NCBI GenBank assembly: GCA_944548615.1
Contig: OX155960.1
Span: 27,321,333 to 27,385,332, forward strand
Direction of reading: 5' to 3'
Length of the DNA: 64,000 nt
Source: Micropterix aruncella
Taxonomy: Eukaryota; Arthropoda; Insecta; Lepidoptera; Micropterigidae
The number at the start of each line of letters is the position of its first letter. Position 1 is the stretch's first letter. The translations under genes and the position numbers were made by a program. Positions 32,331-42,540 of this stretch are shown piece after piece. The notes beneath the pieces were generated by a model that was not told where the DNA came from, did no database searches, and saw only the letters and a list, made by a program, of their open reading frames with translations.

Positions 32331-32589
32331 AAGTAATATAAAGAAGTAAAATTGAAGTAATGAAACTTTGAAACCACAGCAAGTTACCGAAAACTGGATT
32401 GAAAAGCATTAGCAATATGGCTATAGGACATTGATATATTGTGACAGCAACGCGGGCAATAAGGAGAAGCGCTAAACGATTTTATACAATTACTAACTAA
32501 AGTCACACTCCTCATTTCATTCGCACGCCCCCTCACCATTCTCTCCTCAATAGCCCCTGAACCCTGCTCAGTGCACAGTTGTAATATAA

Positions 32590-32794
32590 CCACGATAGCA
32601 TTATAAAATCGAAGACTATCGCGGTTGTTTGACATTATAAATAGGATAGAAAACGAATTTACGTCGGGTGCTACAAATTTCATGCGGTAAATTCGTTTTC
32701 TATCCTATTTATCACGATAGCATTGATTTACACTATCAATGCTATCGTGGCAGAGCGCACTCTTCCTATCAATGACGATAGGAAGAGTGCACTC
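32590..32794. repeat. cluster of nested hairpins
   Basis: Three perfect or near-perfect palindromes: AAATAGGATAGAAAACGAAT (32639) with its complement ending at 32710; CACGATAGCATTGA with TCAATGCTATCGTG (32713-32749); GAGTGCACTC-type arms 32753-32770 and 32777-32794 around AATGAC. An outer pair ACCACGATAGCATT (32589-32602) and AATGCTATCGTGG (32738-32750) encloses the first two. A related single copy lies at 22855-22917. Confidence 0.9.
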
Positions 32795-32940
32795 AACGAG
32801 TTGCAATTACATCGCTGTACCGAGCGTGCTTATACCCAAATAAAAGAATAGTCCGCTCGAACAGACTTTTTATTATTGACTTTCACTGCCGCCCGGACTT
32901 ATGGAAGCGGAAAGAAATCAGCGAAAATGCGACTCATAAA

Positions 32941-33075
32941 ATGCAGCAGTTCATGGCCAAGAGGACAGTTGTGTCCCTGAATCACCCACCCTACTTCCCA
33001 GGCTTTTTCTTGTTCCCCAAATTTAAATCAGCTGAGAAGGGCCAGACGTTTTCTGACTTCGGACATCTAACATCA
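32941..33075 (+). pseudogene. mariner transposase C-terminal fragment
   Basis: The short frame MQQFMAKRTVVSLNHPPY then FFLFPKFKSAEKGQTFSDF matches the last catalytic region of mariner transposases (HPPYSPDL..DFFLFP..KS..KG). The part with the Asp residue is deleted, and the fragment stops at the junction with a LINE at about 33085. Confidence 0.75.
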
Positions 33076-33084
33076 GATCATCTT

Positions 33085-33622
33085 CAGATTGGATACTGGA
33101 GGTCGACTCGGTCTCTAAGCAGTATAAATTCCCTGAGTCTCGGATGCACAGCCCTCCGTCCAGATATAACTCTTTACCCTCTATCTCGGAAGGTGGCCCT
33201 TATTGTAGAATTAACTGTTCCATGGGAATAAAATATCCCAAAAGACCACGAGTACAAATTAAATAAATACCATGATCTCGCAAATGCCGTCACCTGGAAC
33301 GGCTTCACTGTTCACCTTCAAGCAATGGAAGTTGGCGCTCGTAGCCTGCCAGCCAAATCACTGTTTCACCTCTTTACAGATCTTGGGTCTTTCCAGAAAA
33401 ATAATCTAAAACTGCGATTTCCGCATCTCAAATTCTATGGCTTCAAAGGGGGAGTGAATGGGTGGTAAGGTGAACGCTCACATGTGGCAAGACAGCTGTC
33501 CTAAACCTACCACAGCCGGTCGTTAGCCCGGAATCCACTGCTCACCCCACAGAAGTGTAAAAATAGTATTATGATGGACCCGACTCCGGTCGGTGAATTC
33601 CATAGCAGCTCCGTTTGTATTT
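33085..33622 (+). mobile_element. endonuclease LINE fragment with 3' tail
   Basis: This matches 21000-21560: GATTGGAT-CTGGAGGTCGA, the [20 protein letters not shown] nuclease core, AAATCACTGTTTCACCTCTT and the tail GATGGACCCGACTCC to TTTGTATTTTATTTTA. Several small deletions and stops (for example after VPWE) make it a dead copy. It follows directly on a mariner fragment. Confidence 0.9.
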
Positions 33623-33836
33623 TATTTTATATTACGACCCAGCTGAAGGCCATCCCTAAAGACGACTACGCCAAGAGTTTTTAGGCCTTGTACAGCCGTC
33701 CCCAGATCTGCGTTACCACCAACGGGGATTACTTCTAAGGACAGTAACGGCTGTTTCATGTAAGGCAACAATCCATTGTAACTATTTTTCCAACTTCCTG
33801 GACAGAGGTTGTTCATTTTATACTTTTAAGGTACAG
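33623..33836. other. intergenic sequence
   Basis: No gene recognised; moderate GC. The right edge borders a pogo-like end. Confidence 0.4.
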
Positions 33837-33900
33837 TAGGGCCGCGGTTATCCATGCCCCGATTAACCAGTCAGGCCATGTTTTTACCCCCCCTCCCCCG
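33837..33900 (+). repeat. Tigger/pogo-type terminal fragment
   Basis: TACAGTAGGGCCGCGGTTAT followed by GCCCCGATTAACC is the same terminal family as 54527-54600 (TACAGTAGAGCCACGGTTAT). Only one end is recognised. Confidence 0.65.
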
Positions 33901-35547
33901 TTGTCCCCCTCTGCACAGTGCCTTGAATGTATGTGATGATAGGACAAAAATCATACACCAATATTTCCACACCGATTTTTTTTTAAAAATATCACTAGAT
34001 TGAAAATAATGCTATTTAAATCAAAGAACAGAATTTATTGGACAAAAACTTTGGATTTTATATTTTTAAAAGTCATTAAGTGTTCGGAAGCCAGTCATTC
34101 CACGCAAAATTTTCGAAGCCCTCGAAAATTTGTTTGTAAAAGGTGTGTGCAAGCGTAATAATTTATAACAGTGGCTTTTTCGATGGCAGGCTTCAATGAC
34201 AGGCTTTTACCGCAGTGAAGGGAGAAATAGAGCTGATAATTAAATAAATACAGAAAAAAAAAAAAAAAACAAAAACGCCAATTGGCGTGTGTGGCCACCC
34301 AGGGATTAATAAATAAGCTGCAAATAAAACCTAATTCTAATTCTATTTTTACGCACAATAAAAATAATATAAATGGCACAATAAAAATAAATAAATATAT
34401 AAATAACCAACATTGGCTAAGTCGATCATAAATGACAACCTTGGAGCCAGACTGGTCTAAGTGACATTTTTAGCAAAATAGACTTTTTTGCATAATGCCA
34501 TATAAAATTCATAATTCTTTCATGCCACACTGATCTAAGGGCTTTTCAGTGATTTTTTTTTTATAAATCGCAACATCTCACTATAGAATTGGTGGGATCT
34601 GCAAAATAATAGAACGCTATAGTGATCTACGTAACAAACTGCACTTAGATCACAATGGTCCCAATTTTACTAGAGTTGAAATAGTTTTTGGTCTAGGTGC
34701 AATACAGGAACAAATTAAGCTCACTAAGTTCACTAAGTTATTCATTAAATCACTAAATAAGTCACTCATTAAATTGATAAGTAAGTCACTCATAAAGATG
34801 ATTACACCGAAACTTATGAAACGGTTGACCTGCAACCAGACGGTACAGATTCCAAAACTTTTTTTTTAAACCTCAAGAATTATATACCGGAAAAAGCCCC
34901 TAAAACTATATTAATATCGTATCAGAAAATGCAAGACATAAAAAAACTCAAATTCATTTCACCCATCATCACCCGTTTTACTTGACATTACCACATGTCC
35001 CGAGAAGAGGAGGCAGTGACGAAGCACCAGGCGATGATAACCTATTGCCTGCTGTAGTAGGTGATGATTAAGGTTTGGTTTATCTTATGATGCGAAAGAA
35101 CATGTTTTTTTTCCTTTTAACTTTAATAGTTTTATCTTAATTTTTCAAATTTCCTCAATAATTTCTTAAAATTTCAAATTTCTTAAATATTCCTACCAGT
35201 GATCTAAGTGTTTTTTTTTCATAAAACTAAGAATGTAAGCTTTATTTAATAAAATATTTTGACAAAACTATTTTCTATTATATTTGACACTCATCAGGAC
35301 AACTTAACGTAAAAAAACTAATAAAAGGCTCACATATTATTAACAGCAACCTCTAGCACGTTTACCTCATTTTCTCAGAAATATACTTTTGCGGCTTAGA
35401 CCACTCTGCAGTCTTACATTACCAGCAGAGCCTTCAAAAGTGAAAACACAGCGTTTTCCTTCCAGACATCCTTGCGTAAAAACCACCCATCGAACAAGTC
35501 GATAACTTGTATACAGCAAAACAGTTATATAAATACTGTAACACTCT
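33901..35547. other. intergenic AT-rich DNA
   Basis: About 1.6 kb without a gene. A poly-A run at 34255-34270 and several short GATCTAAG and TAAGTCACTCATTAAA-type repeats (34735-34795) are present. Nothing named. Confidence 0.5.
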
Positions 35548-36309
35548 TACCAATAAAATTATCTTATAACCGCGTTAAACCCTTGTTATTGTTATACCCG
35601 GTATAGCCGAGTTATAACGAAGTTATAAAATCGTGACCAATAAATCAGTTATAACGCGGTTATAACTACTCCCTGAAACCAAAGACAAGTCATATTTCTA
35701 GCATGGCAACGCCCGCTTGGAAGCAGTGTGGCCAACTGAAGCGGCATGAAATGCACATGAAATGTCACTTTTTGTTGTCAGAAAGCCCGTGCCCATTGTT
35801 TTGTTACGCGAATGCTGATCGAATTTATAGTGGTATTTTGCAGGTCAGCTCTCAGGATATCGATGATTCTTGCGGCGTATGGCTTAGTGAAACGATATTT
35901 AGTTTTAAAATTGTAATCATCCAAATCGAACGGGTCGTATCGCAATTTGTAAATTTTTGGTCGCCTATCACGACGCATTTTGATTTCTTCCAATAAATCC
36001 AGATCGATCATATCATCCAAGTCGACAAAATCCATTATTCGGCTAAAACGCAGGATTTCACAGCAGTATAAAAGGCGTATCCTCGTCGTAACACGGCTAT
36101 TACGACGAAAGCGCACGATTCGCGAACGAGAAGCTCCACGTCCGCGGCTGTCAGGTGGCTGTCAGTTTGAAACAGCTGTTACGCCGGTCGGCCATTTTTA
36201 AGTTCTTCTTTCTTTTCCTTGTGGCAATTCCACGCAGCTAGGGTGCTGGTGATTTTGTGCCAGTTTGTATGTATTGTTGACGGGAGGATGACTACTGTTA
36301 ATGTTAGTA
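35548..36309 (-). mobile_element. PIF/Harbinger remnant, left part
   Basis: The left end TTACCAATAAAATTATCTTA reappears inverted at 42505-42540 (AACTCGTTTATTGGTAAG), and the subterminal ATAACCGCGTT/TATACCCGG words are shared too. Inside lies the start of a Harbinger-type nuclease. The two ends are now 7 kb apart because an I-type LINE sits between them. Confidence 0.7.
35778..36035 (-). pseudogene. HARBI1-like nuclease, N-terminal fragment
   Basis: From an ATG at 36035 the minus strand reads MDFVDLDDMIDLDLLEEI, then RYDPFDLDDYNFKTKYRFT. A D-P-F followed by a K-Y-R-F-T/S-K segment is the typical start of PIF/Harbinger (HARBI1) nucleases, in front of the DDE domain. About 85 codons remain; the DDE domain is absent, and the left terminal repeat follows about 230 bases after the stop. 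The copy is an internal deletion and not functional. Family assignment rests on the N-terminal motif alone. Confidence 0.6.
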
Positions 36310-36700
36310 CCTACAAAAAAAAAAACAAAAAGGAAGGGACATCACAATTGCATACACAGAAGACAACATAGAGACTAAAAACATAACAGAATATTAGGGG
36401 AATATTTTGGAGGAAGAAAAAGGAGAAGGGTCAAGGTAATAGAGAAGTGCTTCTGGGGGCAGCGCCGCTCCCCACCGCCCCCCGAGAGCAGCCCCCCCCC
36501 CCCCCGGCATCGGCCGCACCGGGAATGTGTCGTCCATTGACCGCAAGCTACTGCCAAAAACTCGCCCTATTCAGCGACTTTTTCCACAGCCAACCTCGAC
36601 AACGGGGCCACATTTCCATCGGCCTGTCGTCACAAGGCGGGTCCGATCCCGGAGCAGCGAACGGAAGCGGCCACCCCCAGAAGGCATTTCGGAATATGGG

Positions 36701-39700
36701 TTAAATGGCTAAATGATTTAGGTTAACGAATTTAGCGATGACTCGATAAATTTTAATGGAATTGGACGCCAGAAGGATATCGATTTTGGTAGGGAGTTCG
36801 ATTTTCAATTGAATGAGATTAGGAATGAACGAAGGAAAGTTGTTAAGGAGAGGGCAATTAAAGAAGAGGTGATCCACGGTGCAGATATCAAATCCACAAT
36901 CACACTGTGGGGACGGAATTACTTTTATACGATATAGGTGTGCGGGCGTTGAGCAGTGGCCTATGCGCATTCTGCAAATTGTGGAGATCTCTTTCCGCCT
37001 GAAAGGTTTTTTAAAATACCAAGGTTTGTTGTGAAGGTGGGGATTTATAAGAAAATAATGTTGACCTTTAGACTTGCAAGAAGAAAGATAACTCTTCTTC
37101 CAGCAGTCCTTCGTTTCTTCTTCTATTTGGGGGAGGATGTCCGACGCAGGGATTTTGATACGGAGGAGGGCTCCCCTGGAGCGGGCCTCATTAGCCAACA
37201 TATCCGCCGATTCGTTACCGGCTATTCCTGAGTGGCCTGGAATCCACGTGAGTACTACTTCATCCCCTCTCTCTCTGACAGTGCGGAACAGGGATCGGAT
37301 CTGGTTTTCCAGGTGAGAAGGGCGATGTGAGATGGCCGGATTGTTTAATTTCTCTACCAGACTTAGGGAGTCGCTAAAAATGGCACATGGGGAAATATGG
37401 TTAGTCAGGATGTACTCGAGGGCTTTCAGGAGGGCAACACTTTCAGCGGTGAAGATTGATGCTTTGCTGTGTAATTTATAAGCGATGGGAACTCTGCGGT
37501 TGTGGTGAAAAATTCCCACCCCCACGTACCCCCCAGCTTCTGTCTTGGAGCCGTCTGTAAATATGAGGTCCCAGCCAGGGAACCTGGATGCTACGAGGTC
37601 CAAAAATACGGCATTGTTTAGAGGTGATGGGGGCTGCCCTACTGGACATTTCGACAAGACGGTTTGAGAGAAGATGTCCGGGGTGGTAAGTCTGTCTTCG
37701 AAGGGGAGATGGAAGTCTGGGAGGAGAGCATTCCTGTGAATGATGTCCTTGAGGCGGTATAGTTTCCTATGACTAACGCAGAGGGCGGGGGCTTTGTTAT
37801 TTGGAATGTTTCTCAGCAATTCGGAGAGAAGGGTGATTTTAGGAATAAGAGGGTGATTGACGAGCTGAAGGCGTTTAATATAAAATCTATCTGCTAGTAG
37901 TTGACATCGGAGGTTGACTGGAGGTTCACAAGACTCGGCTAGTAGGGCATTAGTGGGAGAGCTTCCCATGGCGCCAATGGTGCATCGGAGGCCTTTAAAT
38001 TGAAGGGTGCTTAGTTTCCTTTGCATTTTCAAGCTCATAGGGTAGCAGATAAAGGCAGCATAGTCGATGTGAGAACGAATGAGACAGTTGTGGAGGAGCT
38101 TAACTGTGAAGGGATGTGACCCCCACCACACTCCACTGACTGCCCGAAGAACATTCAGTGACTTTTCCCCGCTGGAAACGACCTGCTCGATGTATCCCCT
38201 CCATAGTAGTTTGGTGTCTAGGATAACCCCAAGGAATTTGGCTTGCGCCTTGATGGGAATTAGGGAATTATTGAATGTTATATTCACTACTGGGGGAATA
38301 TTTCTCCGAGTGAAGATAACGGCGCTACTCTTGGAGGGGGAGATAGCTAGTCCTGAGTTGTGAAGGTATATGTTTAGTGCCTCAAGCGCTTCTGATATCC
38401 TCTGCAAGGAGGCCGAGAGGTTAGGTGAGGAGTGGTATAATACAACGTCATCTGCGTATTGCAATATCCTGCAGTGATCCAGAACAGCATTCTCCAACCC
38501 CCTCGTATAAAGATTGTATAGGATGGGGGACAGCACGCTACCCTGGGGCAGACCCTTAAAGACTGACCTTGAAATGCAATCAGACAGGGAGGGAATGTTT
38601 ATAGTACGGTCCGATAGGAGACGGCAGATGAAGGAGCAAAGTTTTTGAGGAACCCCTAGACTGACAAGTCTCCTCCCGAGGAGGGGGATCAAGACATTGT
38701 CATACGCCGCCTGGACATCCAGGAATGCTGCGACAAGAAATTCCCTCCTGTGGAAGGAGAGCCGTATGTCCGTTGTGAGGATGGAGATGTTGTCGAGGGT
38801 ACCAAGGCCCCTACGGAAACCGAACTGAGTCTTGGACAGCTGGAATCTTGATTCGAAGAACCATTCTAGCCTGTTTTTTATTAAATGTTCCGCAATTTTA
38901 CAAAGGGATGAGGATAATGCAATGGGGCGAAAATTTTTAGGGTTATCATTGTCTCGACCGGATTTTGGGATCGGTATGACAATCTGCGATCTCCAAGCGG
39001 TGGGAGGAGTTCCTGTCTCAAAGAACCCGTTTAGTAAATTTAGGAAGTAGGATTGGATCGGGGGAGGAGAAGAAGTGATAAAGGAGTAAGGGATAAAGTC
39101 CTCCCCTGGTGAGGAATCCTTCAAGCGGTGGAGAACCGCTAATAGTTCTGCCGAGCTGAATGGTGAGATTAGCCACTGGTGGGCACTTGGGGAACGAAGC
39201 TGATCGAACTGCGTGATATTGATTTCATCACGGTTGGGACAGGTGGAAGGTGCCAAGTTGTCAGCTAATTGTTCTAGTACCGCCTCCTTAAGTGTGGTAG
39301 AAATAGGCGGATTCAATCCGCGACGGAACCTTTTCACCATGGTCCAAACTGTGGAGCTGGGTGTATCCGGGGAGAGGTTAGCGCAGAACTGTTTCCAGCC
39401 ATTTCTTTTTTTAAACTTGAGGAGCTTCTTGCAGTCTTTTGCGACTTTGTGGTAAATATCCCAGTTCTTGGTGGACATTTCCTTGAGGTAGGACGAGAGG
39501 GCTGATTTACGCTTTGAAACGATCAGGGTACAGTCATCGTCCCACCATGGAGGCGAGGAGCGCACCAAGGAGTTTTCTGCCTGTCTTCTGAAACACTTAT
39601 CGGCGGCGGTAGTCAGACAAGATACTAAGGCGGAGTAGCACTCTTCCAAAGAGGAGGGGGTTATTGGGGGAAGTTCTGAAGCCGCAGTGTCTAGGGCCGA

Positions 39701-40423
39701 AGTATATTTGGCCCGACTGCCCGGAGAACGATCAGGCTTGAACAGGGGACGACGCTTGTCAGTGGCCCTATCCAGCTGGGTGCCACAAACCTCGATCAGG
39801 ATGGGAAGGTGGTCGCTGCCCATTGAGTCCTCGAGGACACACCAGGTGCTGTCAAGTAGAAGAGAAGGAGAGCATAGGGATACATCCGGGGCTGATGGGC
39901 GATCTGAAGGGAGGGAGACTAGAGTGGGGGAGCCATTGTTCATGATGCCAAGAGACATTCTGTCCGCGCAGTTAAGAAGTGCTTCTCCCTGGCGATCAGA
40001 GTAGGCACAGCCCCATACGGGCGAATGCGCATTAAAATCACCTAGGAGAAAGACTTTTCCTGACAGTCTACCAAGAGAATGTGACCATTGGACATCTGAG
40101 ATGACGGTTCTAGGAGGGATATAGGTGGAGATGAAAACGAGATCTTTAATCTGGCCACCCACGATCTGAGAGTTGTCGGAAGGGGGAAGGAGGGGGAGGG
40201 GAGAAATACTCAGCGACCTGCTGACTAGGAGGAGAGCTCCTCCTTTGCCGTCTGCGCGATCGTCGCGAAGACATGAGTAACCTGGAATACGGAATGAACT
40301 ATGTGGGAAGAGCCATGATTCTGAGATCGCTGCAACGTCAATACTGTGATGTTGCAGCAGATGGATCAGTTCCGCTTTTTTAGGAATGATACTCCTACAG
40401 TTCCACTGCAATATATTGAGCAT
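36701..40423 (-). CDS. I-type LINE ORF2: endonuclease, reverse transcriptase, RNase H
   Basis: 1,240 codons from the ATG at 40423, chosen because the longer upstream extension is only a translated TA repeat. Endonuclease (about residues 1-220): LNILQWNCRSI, AISESW, LLGDFNAHSPVWG and GSDHLPI, the exonuclease-III-like core. Reverse transcriptase (about 470-740): FRPIALSSSLCKIAEHLI, FGFRRGLGTLDN, FLDVQAAYDNV, GLPQGSVLSP and QYADDVVLY with the catalytic Asp pair. RNase H (about 930-1060): IFTDGSKTEAG, FTAESVALLKAL, FSDSLSLVE and WIPGHSGIAGNESAD, with all four acidic positions. A C-terminal Cys/His segment follows (CDCGFDICTVDHLFFNC). No stop or frameshift is seen, so the copy could be recently active. 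It would make the DNA copy at the target site. Confidence 0.92.
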   Translation of the reverse strand: MLNILQWNCRSIIPKKAELIHLLQHHSIDVAAISESWLFPHSSFRIPGYSCLRDDRADGKGGALLLVSRSLSISPLPLLPPSDNSQIVGGQIKDLVFISTYIPPRTVISDVQWSHSLGRLSGKVFLLGDFNAHSPVWGCAYSDRQGEALLNCADRMSLGIMNNGSPTLVSLPSDRPSAPDVSLCSPSLLLDSTWCVLEDSMGSDHLPILIEVCGTQLDRATDKRRPLFKPDRSPGSRAKYTSALDTAASELPPITPSSLEECYSALVSCLTTAADKCFRRQAENSLVRSSPPWWDDDCTLIVSKRKSALSSYLKEMSTKNWDIYHKVAKDCKKLLKFKKRNGWKQFCANLSPDTPSSTVWTMVKRFRRGLNPPISTTLKEAVLEQLADNLAPSTCPNRDEINITQFDQLRSPSAHQWLISPFSSAELLAVLHRLKDSSPGEDFIPYSFITSSPPPIQSYFLNLLNGFFETGTPPTAWRSQIVIPIPKSGRDNDNPKNFRPIALSSSLCKIAEHLIKNRLEWFFESRFQLSKTQFGFRRGLGTLDNISILTTDIRLSFHRREFLVAAFLDVQAAYDNVLIPLLGRRLVSLGVPQKLCSFICRLLSDRTINIPSLSDCISRSVFKGLPQGSVLSPILYNLYTRGLENAVLDHCRILQYADDVVLYHSSPNLSASLQRISEALEALNIYLHNSGLAISPSKSSAVIFTRRNIPPVVNITFNNSLIPIKAQAKFLGVILDTKLLWRGYIEQVVSSGEKSLNVLRAVSGVWWGSHPFTVKLLHNCLIRSHIDYAAFICYPMSLKMQRKLSTLQFKGLRCTIGAMGSSPTNALLAESCEPPVNLRCQLLADRFYIKRLQLVNHPLIPKITLLSELLRNIPNNKAPALCVSHRKLYRLKDIIHRNALLPDFHLPFEDRLTTPDIFSQTVLSKCPVGQPPSPLNNAVFLDLVASRFPGWDLIFTDGSKTEAGGYVGVGIFHHNRRVPIAYKLHSKASIFTAESVALLKALEYILTNHISPCAIFSDSLSLVEKLNNPAISHRPSHLENQIRSLFRTVRERGDEVVLTWIPGHSGIAGNESADMLANEARSRGALLRIKIPASDILPQIEEETKDCWKKSYLSSCKSKGQHYFLINPHLHNKPWYFKKPFRRKEISTICRMRIGHCSTPAHLYRIKVIPSPQCDCGFDICTVDHLFFNCPLLNNFPSFIPNLIQLKIELPTKIDILLASNSIKIYRVIAKFVNLNHLAI

Positions 40424-40439
40424 GTTGTTGTTTAGGTTT

Positions 40440-40464
40440 TTTTTTTTTTTAATTAATGTGTAAT

Positions 40465-40536
<72 letters not shown>

Positions 40537-40545
40537 GTATGTATA
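40440..40545. repeat. (TA)n microsatellite between the LINE ORFs
   Basis: Two TA runs separated by GTATATATAAATA and GTATATGTATG. They sit in the 183-base gap between ORF1 stop and ORF2 start. Confidence 0.95.
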
Positions 40546-40606
40546 ACAAAAGAAGGCAAATGAGAAAAGAGGGGAAGAATGGCTTGAAAAGAAGTGACTG
40601 TTACGT

Positions 40607-42010
40607 TTAATGAGGAAAAGCGCCGGATGAATTTCCGCCAAGGAGGGAGTTCACCGACTGCAAATCTGTCACCGTCTTCAATGACGTTGTGTCACTGCAG
40701 GATGAGGCTGCAGAATTGGTATTGACCTTCTGTTTTCCAAAGAGTTGACGTAAGAGCCTAACGATTTCCTCGAGGGTAGAGTCGTTCGGTTGCCTATTGG
40801 CATTGAGGCTGGTACCATTTACCTTCGTATGGGGAAAATAATCCCATCTGAGATCCCGCGTTGGATCATGATCGGGCTGCGAAAAGAGGGCAGAAGGAGA
40901 AGAAATTTTCCTTTTTTTGGTAATTTTACCCTTTGATTTTCCCGAGCGAGGTGGGTCGTTGACCACTACCACTCTGGGGCGGCGGGTTGGCGTATCCAAG
41001 ACTGGATAGAGTGACTTCGGGGGGTCGGTTGCCGTGACGGTCGCGTAGGAGCTACGTTTGATGATGGGGAATTTGGAGGATGCATCGTGAAAGGAGATTC
41101 CGTCCTTGGCCATTATCTGTTTAATGGCCTTCTGTCTCATGTACTCGGGACAGGAAAAATCACTGGCCCTATGGTCGCCTCGGCAGTTAATGCAAGAAAT
41201 AATTTGGCTTTTGCAGCTATTTTCCGTGTGGTCTTCACCGCAACGGAAACATCGTGGGGATTTAGCTCTGCAGGTTTTGCTCGAGTGTCCAAATCGACAA
41301 CACGTGCGGCACTGCATGACCGGAAGCGAGTATACCTCGACTGGTAAGGAGTTATAAAAGATAAGCACTCGTTCAGGAAGTTTCTGGCCCTCGAAGGTTA
41401 TTACAACGGTTCTGGATGGCTTCCATACTACCGTGCCATTGGGATCCGTCGAGCGGAAATTCAATCTTCTAATATTTTTGGCCACACAAGAATTTGAGGC
41501 GTTGATGGCCTGCAATATTTCATCGTCCGATAAGTCGTTGTCTAGCCCTCTAACGAGGCCAAGACGCACTGTCGCAAAGGAGGGGATGAACGCATGGTAA
41601 GATTTCTCTTTCAGGAACTCAGCGTTCACCAAAAAGTTGGCTGAACTGCCTGACTTCAGTGAAACTTCTATACGGTTTCGACCGGTTTTTTTGATGGATG
41701 TTACATTTGGCACTTTGTTTTTTGAGATAAGTTTTCCTACCGAGAGGGGGAAAATATTAAGGTTAGGAGAAATGTCTCCCTCAACCATTTGAATTGGCTG
41801 ATATTGGATGTATACAAGGAAGGGCCCCAGCGAACCCTCCCCGTATAGGTTAGAGACCTTATTGATGTTATGTTGAGTTGGTTTAGGATCGAGGGCGCCT
41901 GAAGAGCGAACCTCCACGTTTGCCGCCACAGTTGATTCCAGCAGGTAGGTACTTAAAAGGGTTGGAGCCAGCGGCTGTACTGCCGCTGACTCCCCCCCGC
42001 CTAGCTCCAT
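40607..42010 (-). CDS. I-type LINE ORF1 (gag-like, CCHC zinc knuckles)
   Basis: 467 codons from the ATG at 42010. The middle holds an RNA-recognition-like fold region, and at about residues 235-295 three Cys/His knuckles follow: CRTCCRFGHSSKTC, CFRCGEDHTENSC and CINCRGDHRASDFSC. This arrangement is typical of ORF1 proteins of I, R1 and jockey-type LINEs, which bind the element RNA and form the particle that enters the nucleus. The C-terminal third is Ser/Pro/Lys rich. It is open to its stop at 40607, directly upstream of ORF2 on the same strand; the ORFs do not overlap. Confidence 0.9.
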   Translation of the reverse strand: MELGGGESAAVQPLAPTLLSTYLLESTVAANVEVRSSGALDPKPTQHNINKVSNLYGEGSLGPFLVYIQYQPIQMVEGDISPNLNIFPLSVGKLISKNKVPNVTSIKKTGRNRIEVSLKSGSSANFLVNAEFLKEKSYHAFIPSFATVRLGLVRGLDNDLSDDEILQAINASNSCVAKNIRRLNFRSTDPNGTVVWKPSRTVVITFEGQKLPERVLIFYNSLPVEVYSLPVMQCRTCCRFGHSSKTCRAKSPRCFRCGEDHTENSCKSQIISCINCRGDHRASDFSCPEYMRQKAIKQIMAKDGISFHDASSKFPIIKRSSYATVTATDPPKSLYPVLDTPTRRPRVVVVNDPPRSGKSKGKITKKRKISSPSALFSQPDHDPTRDLRWDYFPHTKVNGTSLNANRQPNDSTLEEIVRLLRQLFGKQKVNTNSAASSCSDTTSLKTVTDLQSVNSLLGGNSSGAFPH

Positions 42011-42315
42011 TCCGGTTCAACTACGGCAATAACATTTGGAATGAAATAACAAACACACAAACACGCACAAAAAAAAATAGAAAAAAGAAAATAAAACGAA
42101 CTAACTACCCTATCGAGTTCCGGCCTCGGTAAAAATGGCGAAAAACTTACGATATGTGTAGAAAGTTGTTTCGGCAGAACCCAGAGGTTGCGGCCACACG
42201 TAATCACAGACAAAACAAAGAACGATTATCACATAAGACAATTCACAGAGCAGGAAACACACGGAGACACGAGGACACCCGTAATAACGGAAACACAACC
42301 GCCCCCGTTAGTGAA

Positions 42316-42540
42316 TCCTAATAGAATCCATTTTTAAGTTAATACTCCGTTAAACCGCTGTTATACCTGGCCTAGGGGTGGTATAGCGGAGTTATAGTGC
42401 GGATGGAAATCCAGTACCACTATTCCATGCTTATACCCGAGATGATCAGTGGTGTAAGCTATACCGCGTTTATTGGTCACAGATTTTCTTATACCTAGTA
42501 ATAACAGAGGTATAAATTTTACAACTCGTTTATTGGTAAG
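42316..42540 (+). mobile_element. PIF/Harbinger remnant, right end
   Basis: The right terminal region ends at CGTTTATTGGTAAG (42527-42540), inverted relative to 35548, and carries the same TATACC/GTTATA subterminal words. It shows that the I element is nested in, or replaced part of, a Harbinger copy. Confidence 0.65.

Larger units (their letters stand above)
36310..42315 (-). mobile_element. I-type LINE, full length
   Basis: The element runs on the minus strand from about 42315 (5' UTR) through ORF1 (42010-40607) and ORF2 (40423-36701) to a 3' UTR ending at about 36310. Both ORFs are open. The 3' UTR has a 14-base C run on the plus strand at 36490-36505. Apurinic-type endonuclease, reverse transcriptase and RNase H in that order place it in the I group. 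The 5' and 3' limits are approximate, because no target duplication could be matched with confidence. Confidence 0.88.

Noticed and set aside
40424..40549. N-terminal extension of LINE ORF2
   Set aside because: It consists of a translated TA repeat and a Lys run; the conserved endonuclease begins at the ATG at 40423.
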